From Plasmodium coatneyi (lineage: Eukaryota > Apicomplexa > Aconoidasida > Haemosporida > Plasmodiidae), in NCBI RefSeq assembly GCF_001680005.1, contig NC_033566.1, forward strand, positions 558,001-622,000: DNA of 64,000 nucleotides. Reading direction: 5' to 3'. Positions 1-9,338 of this stretch are shown here, in pieces. The notes beneath the pieces were generated by a model, which searched no databases, was not told where the DNA came from, and saw only the letters and a program-made list of their open reading frames with translations. The position numbers and the translations under genes were made by a program. The first letter of the stretch is position 1; each line of letters starts with the position of its first letter.

Positions 1-1898
1 TAATGAATAGTAGCAACAACCCATCCTATGCACAGCGCTGTGAATATTTTCATTACTGGTTAGGTAGTAAGTTCTTCGAGAAACAAACAAGTGGAGGTGA
101 GTTCGTCGACTTCATGGAAAAAATTTATGATGCACTGGAGGTGTTAGATGTTGAGCACAAGTGTGAAAGAATAAATGTATTTATTGACAAATTCACTTTC
201 TCCCAAATGAGGAAAATGTATGAATACAAACAGGATTATGGTACTATAGATCTGCAATTGAGAACTCATAACAATTCTTGTGATACAGATGTTAGCACTT
301 ACCTGCAAGATATTCTTACAGCTTATGGTGCTGCGCAGAGTAAATGTGAAGGAGGAGCAACTTATAGTAAATATTGTGATGGTTTCAAAGACATGTTCCA
401 AGAGAGTGACAACAACAACCAATATGAAAAACTTTTAAAGGACGGATGCAAAGGAGAACCTTTACCGGAGCGCGCAGTACTTGCAACAATGACAAGAGAC
501 GGGAGGCAACAGCCAGTAAGGATAAGTTTACTTTCCCCCCCTTTTTTTTTTTTTTTTTCTCATTTGAATGTGTACTAATATACTAGCATATATATATAAT
601 GCACTTTATATGCATATAAAGCACTCTATACATAATGTAACGGAGAATATGTGTGAATACGTAGTAGAAACACATTCCATTTCTAAATATATTCCACTTC
701 CTCCTGCTCAATTACATTTATAGGAAGGATGTTTGGAACAATTACCGTCAAATGAACATTTCTACAGTATATTTAATGAAAATAGAAACCAGTGTCAAGG
801 GGAACCTCCTACGGGGGTTGACGAGGATCCACTGTTAGAATACGGTGATCTTGGAGGTTATTGGGATACAATTAAGGACCGTTATTGTTATGTATCTAAG
901 GTGGAAATGGAAGGTGATCTTTACAGTGAACGTTGTAATTTTTTATATTTCTGGATAGGATATCTGTTAAATGACAGTCTTTCGAAGGTTGATTTCTCAG
1001 GACGTATGAATACAATTTATGATGCATTAGTACAATTGAATGTTCAGAATAAGTGTGAAAGGAAGCACACTAATAATATTGACAAAAAACTTCTCAAACA
1101 AATGAGGACAGTGCACGCTTACTGTCAGGACTATAATACTATAGAACAGCGGATAAACCGTGGTGACAATTCTTGCAATAAGCAGTACTATGAACACCTC
1201 CAACATGTTCCTGCAGATTACAAAGATGTACGGAAATACTGTATACAGGAGCCTAGTGATAAGTACTGTGTCGAATTTAAAACGAAATATGAGAAATACG
1301 GTGGTCCCGTATTGTCAAATTTGATGTGTTCTTTAAAACATACACCGGATTGTCCAAGCAACGCTGTCGCCGCTGCTATATCTGGTACATTTGCTGCGAT
1401 TGGATTACCAACAGTCGCTTTCTTCTTCCTATATAAAGTAACATCATAATAAAAATATATACATATATACATATATATTTATTTATATATACACATGTAT
1501 ATGTTATATATATACATGTCTATATATAAATATATATGTATATACGTATGCACATATACATACACATTTCCACGTTCCTTTCCTTTGTGCAGTATAATCT
1601 TCTACCTTCTTGGTTTGGTAACCAACTTAAAGGAAGAAGAAGGAAAAAATGGTCATTAGAACGGAACTTAGACACCCTAACGGAAGATTCTACAACGGGC
1701 GGCTCCACATTCGACTCAACAACGTTCGATTCTACGGACGTCTCAACAGTAGCTTCCACAGCAGCGTCCGATTCTACGGACAATTCTACTATATATAATG
1801 AACGACGACGACCACCACCAAGATACAAAGGAAGAAGTAAAAGCAGAAGTGAGCAGGAGGGACAAAGGCAAAAAAATATACGTTATCAACGTATGTAA
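1..1898 (+). CDS. KIR/pir variant antigen with two PIR modules (5' partial)
   Basis: Variant surface/exported protein of the Plasmodium interspersed repeat (pir) superfamily, called KIR in P. knowlesi. Exons read as <1-515, 724-1437 and 1593-1898, all joined in phase 0 (donors GTAAGG at 516 and GTAACA at 1438; acceptors TAG at 721-723 and CAG at 1590-1592). The first visible exon holds a PIR module with the usual Cys pattern (AQRCEYFHYWLG), and the second exon restarts a full module (EGCLEQLPSNEHFYS, then SERCNFLYFWIG). A transmembrane segment (AAAISGTFAAIGLPTVAFFFLYK) ends exon 2. The last exon encodes a basic then Ser/Thr-rich cytoplasmic tail ending in IRYQRM. The true start and any first mini-exon lie left of the window. 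The phase-0 join and module order argue for one two-module gene and not two genes. It points towards the KIR gene at 3.6-4.9 kb (convergent). The individual function of such proteins is not known. Confidence 0.85.
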
Positions 1899-2289
1899 AG
1901 TGATGTGATGCTGGTGGGCCCTAGAAATGGACAACTGCTTAAATTGACAACTTTGATAACAAAAAAAAAAAAAAAAAAGCAGTAAAAGCAGTGTAAGTCA
2001 AGTCCCCCCTTTCTTTTTTTTTTGACAGTAAAAGCCCCTCCTTTTTTTTTTTGTGGTTGATGTTCCTTATTTGGTTGTTGTTGTTGTTGTTGCTTCCGCC
2101 CCTTTTATTGTGTGTGTGTACACTTTTTCCATTTCCTTTTTTTTTAAAATTTTAGAAGGGTAGACGGATATATATATTTTTTTCTTCTAATATTATGAAT
2201 TAATTCAATTTAATTTTTTTCTTTTTTTTTGTTGTGCCAGTGTTTGTTCTTTATAATTTTGATTCTTTTTCGTATACATACACATGCAT

Positions 2290-2503
2290 GTGACATGGTA
2301 AAAATTTTGTGTAATTGTACACACAGTCCTTTTTTTTTTTTTTTTTTTTTTTTGTAGGAACATTCTTTTTTTAAGACACTTTTTTTTTGCGGAGGCGAAG
2401 AGCAGTGCACATCTGTGTGACATGGTAAAAAATTTGTGTAATTGTACACACTTTCTTTCTTTTTTTTTTTTTTTTTTTTAAGAACACTTTTTTTTTAAGA
2501 AAC
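2290..2503. repeat. Direct repeat pair, about 90 bp, offset 127 bp
   Basis: Two copies (2290-2380 and 2417-2503) begin with GTGACATGGTAAAAA, continue through TTTGTGTAATTGTACACAC, then a long poly-T, then a segment like AACACTTTTTTTTAAG. The copies differ mainly in poly-T length. They look like a local tandem duplication in subtelomere-like DNA. Confidence 0.75.
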
Positions 2504-2640
2504 TTTTTTTTTTTGAGAACACATGTACGTAATGTTTTGCTAGATTGACTTTGCGCAAAAAAAAAAAAAAAAAAGAGCAGTGAAAACCCTAAGCCCCTCC
2601 TTTTTTTTTGACTTCTTTTTTTTGGTGCAATTTTTTCTTT

Positions 2641-3240
2641 GTGACAAAATTTATATTAGGGCATTTCTTTTTTTGGACAACTTCACTTTCACAAATTTCT
2701 GTGACAAAATTTATATTAGGGAAATTTTTCTATTGGGCATCTTTTTCCTTTGGACAAAATTTTCTTCGAAATTTTTTCTGTGTGACAAATTTATATTAGG
2801 GCATATTTTTCTTCTTTTGGACAATTTTTTCTCCTTTTTGCAATTTTTTTTTGGTGCAATTTTCTCTGTGTGACAAAATTTATATTAGGGCATTCTTTTT
2901 TTTCGCAATTTTTTGTGTGACCAATTTTTATTAGGGCATTCTTTTTTTTTGGACAATTTTTTTTTTTGGCCTATATTAAACTTAAATTTGAATAAACGCA
3001 CAAGGGAAGAACGCAGCTTCTCCTTTATCTTCTGTGAAGAACATTGTGTAATTTTGCACTTTTATATGAACTGTGCATCTAAAAGATGTGTATAACACAA
3101 GAGTGGGTATAATATACTTTGCGCAATGTTGTACACATATTCATTTTATCAAATAAACAGAAAAAAAAAGTAACCCCCCCTTTTTTGACAAATTTATTAG
3201 GGCATTTTTTTTTGTGCAATTTTTTTGACAAATTTATTAA
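2641..3240. repeat. Degenerate AT-rich repeat family, about 7 copies
   Basis: A core resembling GTGACAAAATTTATATTAGG followed by GCATT, poly-T and usually TTGGACAA recurs near 2641, 2701, 2782, 2870, 2917, 3186 and 3226. Spacing is irregular (about 40-90 bp, with one gap of about 270 bp) because the poly-T linkers vary. The last copies are shortened. No protein or RNA is evident. Confidence 0.75.
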
Positions 3241-3574
3241 GGTAGGAAAAGTTATGGAGGTCAAAACTTGTGCAAAAAAATGAATAAACATATTGCACCT
3301 TCACTAAAAAAAATTTACCAGCAGGTCTGTTAAGTGAAAAAATTTACCAAACAATCAGAATAAAGTGGAAAAAAAATTTTTTCTTCTTCTTTCTGGACTT
3401 ATATTGATTTAAACATGAACATGTACACAATTTAATACAATACAAAAGAAAGACAGGAAAAAATTAAAAAAAGAAAAATCCTTCTGTTCATACACTGTAT
3501 AAACTCTGCGTTAATTTATGCTTCCTGCAAAAAGGAAACATTACATTCCAATGTGTTACATTCCTATGTGTGTT

Positions 3575-4927
3575 TTACATACGATGATAACTAATATTCT
3601 GGCGACTCGCTGTATTCTTTCCTCTTGTGAGTGGTGATCTACCACCATATAGGGTAGATTCATCCGTAGAACCTACTGTTGAAGCTTCTTCCGCTGTTGA
3701 ATAATCTGTTCCATATTCTGTTGTTGAGTCGTCGTCCGCGAACTCATTAAATTCTCTCCTAATGGATCTCTGTACCCTTCTATTTCCTTCAGAACGGGTA
3801 TGCTTCCTCAAGAAGAAAGGTTTGTACTTGTAAAAAAAGTATGCCAATGTTGGTAATGCTATGGTGGCCAATACGCCACCAGATACACCACCAATAACAC
3901 CACCACTAAGAGCCTCAGCTTCTTCCCCTTCTTTTCTGTGACTACCACCACCGTCACTCCCTCCTTTTCCTTCCCCACCCATGACGGGGTCGCCAAGGTC
4001 TAAGTCATCTCCTGCAGAAGGTTTCTTTGGTGTTGCGGGGCATTCCAATTTTTCCAGTTCCTGCTTAGTGCAGTATTTTTCATATTTCCCTTCTTCCCTT
4101 TTGAACCAGATACAAAAGGGATCACTATTAGCTGTATCCCTTTTGCAGCGTTCACTTACAGTGGAACATGCTGTTTTAATGTTTTGCACATGTTCCTCGC
4201 ACTCACTAATACATTGAGAACCAGAACTCTGTAACCGTGTTCGTATATTACTATGGTCATAGAAATAATCATATACTATTTTCATATTCTCGAAAACGCT
4301 TTGGCTAATATTTTCGTCCTTGTATATACACTTACACACATTACTGTACCCCTTCCCGAAATTTGATTTCTCTAGGTGTTGGTAAATTGTTTCTATAACT
4401 GTTCCTAGCGAGGCGTCCCTTTTCATTTCGCCTTTTATTTTATCCCCTATCCAATAATATAAAAAATTACAACGTTCACTTCCCGCAGGGTGGCTACTTC
4501 CCATTGTACATGCGTAGCACCAGTTTTTCACAATTTCCTCGGCATAGTTTTCAAGGTCCGTGTACAACTTTAATGCATTCCTTACCCTTTCGTGTACGTT
4601 AGCCTGGTTCCACTGTCCTTCCTTAAATGGACACTCTATTTCACGCATATCAAACGCAGAGTATCTTAATTTTGAGGGTAATGTTTGTAAACATTGTCCA
4701 TCCTACAAAATGTAAATTAAGATTGAATAGAACATATATAATGAGTAGGAGGAGGAAGAAGAGGAGTGTGTATATTCTTCCATGTATTTTTTTTTTTTAC
4801 ATTTTCTATTGAATTATGATGAACACATGAAGAATATTATTATATATGTAGTAGTGATAATGGTACATCCACTTGAAATCAAAAAAGAGAATAAATCTCC
4901 AAGTACTTCGCCTCTTCCCTTCACCAT
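3575..4927 (-). CDS. KIR/pir variant antigen with CD99-like juxtamembrane mimic
   Basis: Single-module KIR protein. Proposed exon 1 is 4927-4907 (MVKGRGE) and exon 2 is 4702-3575, joined in phase 0 across a 204-bp intron (acceptor TTTTGTAG). Exon 1 is less certain than exon 2. Exon 2 opens with the PIR start DGQCLQTLPSK and holds the motif SERCNFLYYWIGDK and spaced Cys residues. Near the end of the ectodomain (DNA 3911-4030) lie KKPSAGDDLDLGD and, after four residues, GEGKGGSDGGGSHRKEGEEA. Both closely resemble separate parts of primate CD99, including its membrane-proximal part. The transmembrane segment (GGVLATIALPTLAYFF) follows directly. The tail is basic, then acidic and Ser/Thr-rich, ending in ISYHRM. 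Unlike the neighbouring KIR gene, no intron separates membrane segment and tail. CD99 mimicry by KIR proteins is known in P. knowlesi. An effect on host T cells is a published hypothesis, not visible in the sequence. Confidence 0.9.
3911..4030 (-). other. CD99-like segment inside the KIR gene
   Basis: About 40 codons encode two blocks that resemble host CD99 in order but with the intervening CD99 residues absent. Block 1 is PKKPSAGDDLDLGD. Block 2 is GGEGKGGSDGGGSHRKEGE, followed by EAEA. The DNA is visibly richer in G and C than the flanking KIR sequence. In CD99 itself, block 2 also sits immediately outside the membrane, so the topology is copied as well as the sequence. The CD99 comparison is from memory. 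Confidence 0.85.
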
Positions 4928-5950
4928 TGTTTACATGCACATTCCTTCTATGTATATATATATAAAGTAATCTAATAATGTTCAATCATTCGGAAAGGAT
5001 TTATAAAAATATTTCTTGTTTCATTATTATAAGCGAAAGGACATGTGTGAGCTCTGCCCCATTATTGATTATGAGCTCCTGTTAAATTTTTATTTTCCTG
5101 AATAATAGATATTGCTTAATTTTCAAGCATAGATAACATATTATATATACATATCAGATCATTATGCACTAATTTAAGGCGGAAATGTGAAAAATTGGCC
5201 AAGAAATAATGAAATAATGTGGAAAAATCATATTTCATATATTCTTCACACACCATACTTTCCTATTGTTGCTAATAGTTCAAAGCATCACATTATTAAT
5301 CATACCACTTAGTTATTATGTACATAAAGGAATAGTCATATATGAGCAAAAATGTTAGCACATATTATATTAATTCATGCTTCACTGTTATTTAAAGTGT
5401 TACTAAGAACTGTTAACAAATGCAGTACACTTCGTGTGTATTGTGTGCACTTCTTTCATCCTCCAAATGTGCACATTCTTCAACATGTAGTGTAGAAAAG
5501 AAATTTATAAATAAAATAGAAAGGAACATGCAGTACCAAAGGAATATATGAAGTATATGTTAAAACAAAGGAGGAGCACACATCCCCATAACAATACGTT
5601 CTGGAGTACACGTTCCCACTTCTCTTTCATAATTATTGAATAATAATAATTCCTCCCTTTTTTTTCCTTGCTCCCTGATAAGTATACTGTAACGCATTCA
5701 TATGTGGAACATGGACAACATTATTTGAGCCAGTTCTCCCATAATGCATATTTACCTTTATATATTAATGTAAACGCCCTATTCCTCTTTTCCCTTTTAT
5801 TATAATGTATTAGAAGGCTAAGTAAGCTTAGGAGGGATTAACAAAGTTTAAACAATTGGAGGGCTGAAAAGATTGGAAGAGGTCTTCTAGGGTTAATGCT
5901 TAATCTAGAATTCCTTAATTCCGATGTTATAAAGTTTAAAAATTTTTAGA
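4928..5950. other. 5' flank of KIR gene; no gene seen
   Basis: About 1 kb of AT-rich DNA upstream of the minus-strand KIR gene, reaching the telomere-like array. No open frame of credible composition and no recognisable RNA gene. It presumably contains the KIR promoter. Confidence 0.7.
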
Positions 5951-6567
5951 GCAATATAGGCTTGAGGCTTGAGCGCTTAATGTATAGCGTTCAGGGTTTA
6001 GCTTTTAGGGTTCAGGATTTAGGGTTTCATATTTCAGGGTTTAACTTTCAGGATTTAGGATTGACGCTTCAGGGCTTACGGTTGAGTGTTCAGAGTTTCA
6101 GGGTCTCAGGCTTTTAGGATTTAGGGTCTAGGATTTATGGTTTAGGATTTACGGTTCTGGCTTAGATGATTTCATGGATTCAGTGTTTAGGATTTAGGTT
6201 TCAGGGTTCAAGGTTCAGGTTTTTTGTTGGTTTACTCCTTAGGGTTAAGGTTTAGGGTCCAGTGTTTAGGGTCCAGGGTTTAGGGTTCAGGATTTGAGGG
6301 TTTAGGGTTCAGGTTTGAGGGGTTAGGTTTGAGGGGTTAGGTTTGAGGGTTATTGATTTAGGTTTTAGGGTTGTAGATTTAGCGTTTAGGGTTATAGATT
6401 TAGCGTTTAGGGTTAATGATTTAGGGTTTAGGTTTTAGGACTCAGGGATTGGCGTTTAATTTTTAGAGTTCAGAGTTTAGGATTCAGGGTTTAGGGTTTT
6501 GGGTTCAGGGTTGAGGCTTTAGCGTTTAGGGTTCAGGGTTTAGGATTTTAGGATTTCAGTGGTATTA
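5951..6567 (+). repeat. Internal telomere-like array, G-rich on the + strand
   Basis: About 0.6 kb of degenerate heptads close to the Plasmodium telomere repeat GGGTTYA: many exact GGGTTTA or GGGTTCA units, with variants such as AGGATTTA, GGGTTGA and AGGTTTGA. On the + strand the G-rich strand reads 5' to 3', the orientation of a right-hand chromosome end for the KIR DNA on its left. Such intrachromosomal telomere-like sequences are known in P. knowlesi. Confidence 0.9.
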
Positions 6568-6635
6568 ACGGACTGTTCTTATAGAAAATCTCCTACGGAG
6601 CATCCACGCGCCGAATGCATTCCCATGGACAATAA
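6568..6635. other. Unique spacer at the centre of the inverted telomere-like arrays
   Basis: A short stretch of about 68 bp without heptads separates the G-rich and C-rich arrays. It contains a perfect 10-bp palindrome GAATGCATTC (6613-6622) and a small hairpin-like CTCCTACGGAG. This is the junction between the two arrays. No function is evident. Confidence 0.7.
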
Positions 6636-7203
6636 TCCCTGAATGCTGAACGCTAAGCTCCAAGTCCTAAATGTTATACCCCCAACCCTAAACGATAAAT
6701 CATAAAGCCTGAAGCCTAAAACATAATTCCTAAAACCCTGTACGTATCCCCTAGAATAGTGAATCCTAAAACCTAAAAACTAAGCCCTATACACTAAACC
6801 CTAAACACTTAACCCCAAACACTTAACCCTAAAGCCTAACCCCTGAACCCTAAACCCTAAATACTTAACCCCAAACCCCAACCCATAAACGTTAAACCGA
6901 GAACACTAAAACCTAAACCCTAAAACCATGAACACTAAACCCTAAAACTTGAACCTTAAACCGTGCACCCTAGACCCTGGAGTCTAAACCCTGAAACCTA
7001 AAACCTAAACCATAAACTTGGAACCCTAAATCCTAATAGCCTGAACCCTGAAAACTAAACCCTAAACCGTGAAACCTAAACCCTGAACACTGAACCCTAT
7101 ACCCTGAACCCTAAATCCTAAACCCTGATCCCCGATCCTTAAACGACAAATCCTGAACCATAAACCCTGAACCCTGAAAGGCTGAACTCTGAACGCTGGA
7201 ACC
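6636..7203 (-). repeat. Internal telomere-like array, C-rich on the + strand
   Basis: About 0.55 kb of degenerate CCCTAAA/CCCTGAA units, the reverse complement of the array on the left. Together they form an inverted (head-to-head) pair. This half is oriented like the left-hand end of a chromosome that continues into the core genes on the right. Open frames across it are repeat artefacts. Confidence 0.9.
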
Positions 7204-7492
7204 TCCTAGCTAGCCGCTTCGGGTTATTCTCTTTTAATTTTGAAATATCCCCGTTTTTACATTCATGCAGGGTCCGAATTAATAAGTATGAAGTGGGAAT
7301 GTATAGGTGCGGAGAACACACAGTTTTTCAGATTTTAATTATAAGCCAATTTGGTGTTTTGGGGAATGTAAACTTGGGGAGGTGGCATAATTCGTGGACT
7401 TATGTGACGAAGACGGTCCGTGAAGTAGAACAATGTATAAGTTATATTATGATGAAGTTATGAGGATAAAAAAAAAAAAAAAATCCAAAAAG
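7204..7492. other. Boundary between telomere-like array and first core gene
   Basis: About 290 bp of unique AT-rich DNA with a poly-A run near 7470. It would hold the 3' end of the SMN-like gene. A possible last exon runs from about 7370 down to 7338 on the minus strand (weak acceptor CCCCAAG, then a short frame ending in TAA), but support is thin. Confidence 0.5.
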
Positions 7493-8503
7493 TTACTCAC
7501 CATGTAACTGTTTCAACATGCTTATTCTGCCGGAATAGAACCCAGAGTAATACCAAGACATAAGATATTTGAGGAGCTCTTGCAATTCTTTATTTTGTTT
7601 GGTAGAGTCTTGCTCATTGTTGGGATTTACAACATTTAATTTTCTCATAATGAAATTATCAAAATGGTTATTTATAAAGTTATTTTCTTTTTCAAATGCA
7701 CCTTCATCTATGCACAGAAGTTGCGACTCTAGGAAAATGTTTAAGGAACCGCTTCTTTTTTTTTTATGTTTCACGTACACATCACTTATTTCTTTATTGT
7801 ATTTCTGGAAGGTATCATTAAGAGGGATTGGCGGCGGCTCCAGGAGGCTTTTAATTACTTCACTGTTCATGTTAATGTCCTTTTGGTATGGCAACTCATT
7901 CGTGTATTCATTGGCATATCCATTGGTATACCCGTTGCCATACCCGTTAGCGTATTCCTCCGCATGGACAGAATTGCGTCTTACCAACTCCTCATTGGAA
8001 CTGCTAGCAAAATCCTCCTTTTCGAAATCAAAATTAATTTTATCGATGTCAATATAGCGTCTTTTTCTTTTATGCCTCTTCTTATCATTGCTTTCCCTGT
8101 TGTCAGCCTCGTCGGGAACTTTGCCCAGGCCGTCTGCACACATCTCCAAATTTCGCTGTTCATGCGGGCTGTTTAAAAAGGCTTCACGATAATTATTCCC
8201 GTTGATGTTTTCGCTTGCATTATTACCGCTAACATTTATGAACTCCAAGCCATCGTCAGATTTATTCCAGTCGTCCTCCTCCTCGGGGGAAGCCCCCCCT
8301 GGAATATTCTTTTCTATATAACTGTTTAATTCTTCATTTTTTCGCTTTAAGAAATGTTCATTGTCAGCCTCCCCCCGAATTGTACACTGTAAAATATTTT
8401 TTATACAAATGGGTATTATGGTTTCATCATTTAAAGAGCACTCTGCAGTGTTTTCTTTCTTGTGTTCTTTCAGATCGCTGTTATTTTCATTATTCCCATT
8501 CAT
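7493..8503 (-). CDS. SMN: SMN-like protein with C-terminal YG box
   Basis: Candidate survival-motor-neuron homologue, the scaffold of the complex that loads Sm proteins onto spliceosomal snRNAs. The evidence is the C-terminal LLKYLMSWYYSGFYSGRISM (residues about 311-330), which matches the SMN YG box used for self-association (Y/F-x-x-G spacing after LxSWY). The remainder is acidic and Asn/Glu-rich, with a basic nuclear-type stretch KKRHKRKRR (about 142-150), a tandem NGY-type repeat (about 188-203) and PPPIP. No Tudor domain is seen, so it resembles the short fungal form more than the human protein. The frame ends at a stop embedded in a perfect splice donor (ATG|GTGAGT at 7500), so the last residues may come from a further exon at about 7.34-7.37 kb. 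It is divergent from the gene at 9339. The YG box is clear; the orthology is inferred. Confidence 0.75.
   Translation of the reverse strand: MNGNNENNSDLKEHKKENTAECSLNDETIIPICIKNILQCTIRGEADNEHFLKRKNEELNSYIEKNIPGGASPEEEDDWNKSDDGLEFINVSGNNASENINGNNYREAFLNSPHEQRNLEMCADGLGKVPDEADNRESNDKKRHKRKRRYIDIDKINFDFEKEDFASSSNEELVRRNSVHAEEYANGYGNGYTNGYANEYTNELPYQKDINMNSEVIKSLLEPPPIPLNDTFQKYNKEISDVYVKHKKKRSGSLNIFLESQLLCIDEGAFEKENNFINNHFDNFIMRKLNVVNPNNEQDSTKQNKELQELLKYLMSWYYSGFYSGRISMLKQLHGE
7890..7965 (-). repeat. Short in-frame tandem repeat (NGY units) in the SMN-like gene
   Basis: Roughly 12-bp units encode YANGYGNGYTNGYANEYTNE. This is a typical coding minisatellite of Plasmodium low-complexity protein regions and likely varies in length between strains. 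Confidence 0.7.
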
Positions 8504-9338
8504 TTTAGCTACCTGCAGTTGAATGGCGCATTATGCTTCTCTCAATTATTTCTTTGCTGTGATTGTTCTGGCATTTTGCTTCTCATGACAAACGCACCAC
8601 GTTTGCCATTTATGCGGTGGAATAAATGCTTTCGAACTGTTCCTTCGGCTGCTGCGACTGCTCTTTCTTGACTCCCCTTGACTGCTTTTTTTTTCTTCTT
8701 CCGTGAAGATCAGCAAAAAAGTGGGTAGATAAATTTCCCTTTTTTTCCCCCACCTTTAAAGCACGTCGCTGGATTTTTTTTATGAAAAAAAAAAGAACAG
8801 GGGAATTAACAAAAGTGCAAACCTTTCCCACGAATGGACAAATTTACACTACACAGTTGAAATAAATATGGCACCATAAAATGGTAAACAAAACCATTCT
8901 GTGTTGTGCAATGCCATCAGTTTGTATGCCTCACCTTCTGCATGTATATGTTTTCCCATTTTGAACACACTAATTGGAGTGAAAAAAAAAACAAAAAGTC
9001 TACATGTTCTTATGAGGCGAAAAGAATGCCTAGCCCATTGCACAATTTTAAGAATTAAAGAAACTAGGCGGAGCAATTTATTCCTCGGTGACACTAACAA
9101 AAGATTGATTTTGTCAGATTAAGAGGAAAAAATACACCTTTTTTGATTTGAGGGAAAAGGTCCAATTTTTTTGCAATATTACAAATAAATCGCACCATTG
9201 TGTAAAGTTTACGTGCAGGACATGAGGACACTTTTTTTTGTGATGATCTATTAGCAAAACTTATTGACGACCCTCCGAAGAGCGTACATTTTTCTTTCTT
9301 TTCTTTCCCTCCAAAGTTGCTACAGCTAATGAGAAGAT
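8504..9338. other. Divergent intergenic region between SMN-like gene and 371-residue gene
   Basis: About 0.8 kb separating two gene starts that point away from each other, so both promoters must lie here. Frames in it are short and rich in poly-A/T translations. No distinct element was recognised. Confidence 0.7.

Larger units (their letters stand above)
1899..3574. other. AT-rich repeat-filled spacer between convergent KIR genes
   Basis: About 1.7 kb between the 3' ends of the two KIR genes. No credible gene is visible. Open frames here are translations of poly-A/T and give Lys- or Phe-rich nonsense. It contains a pair of direct repeats (2290-2380 and 2417-2503) and a scattered AT-rich repeat family (2641-3240), described separately. 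It must also contain both 3' untranslated regions. Confidence 0.8.

Noticed and set aside
2205..2449. Two overlapping minus-strand Lys-rich open frames
   Set aside because: They translate the duplicated poly-T segments and carry no protein signature.
7139..7321. Minus-strand frame overlapping the C-rich telomere-like array
   Set aside because: Half of it is repeat translation. Only the adjacent unique DNA might hold a small SMN-like exon.
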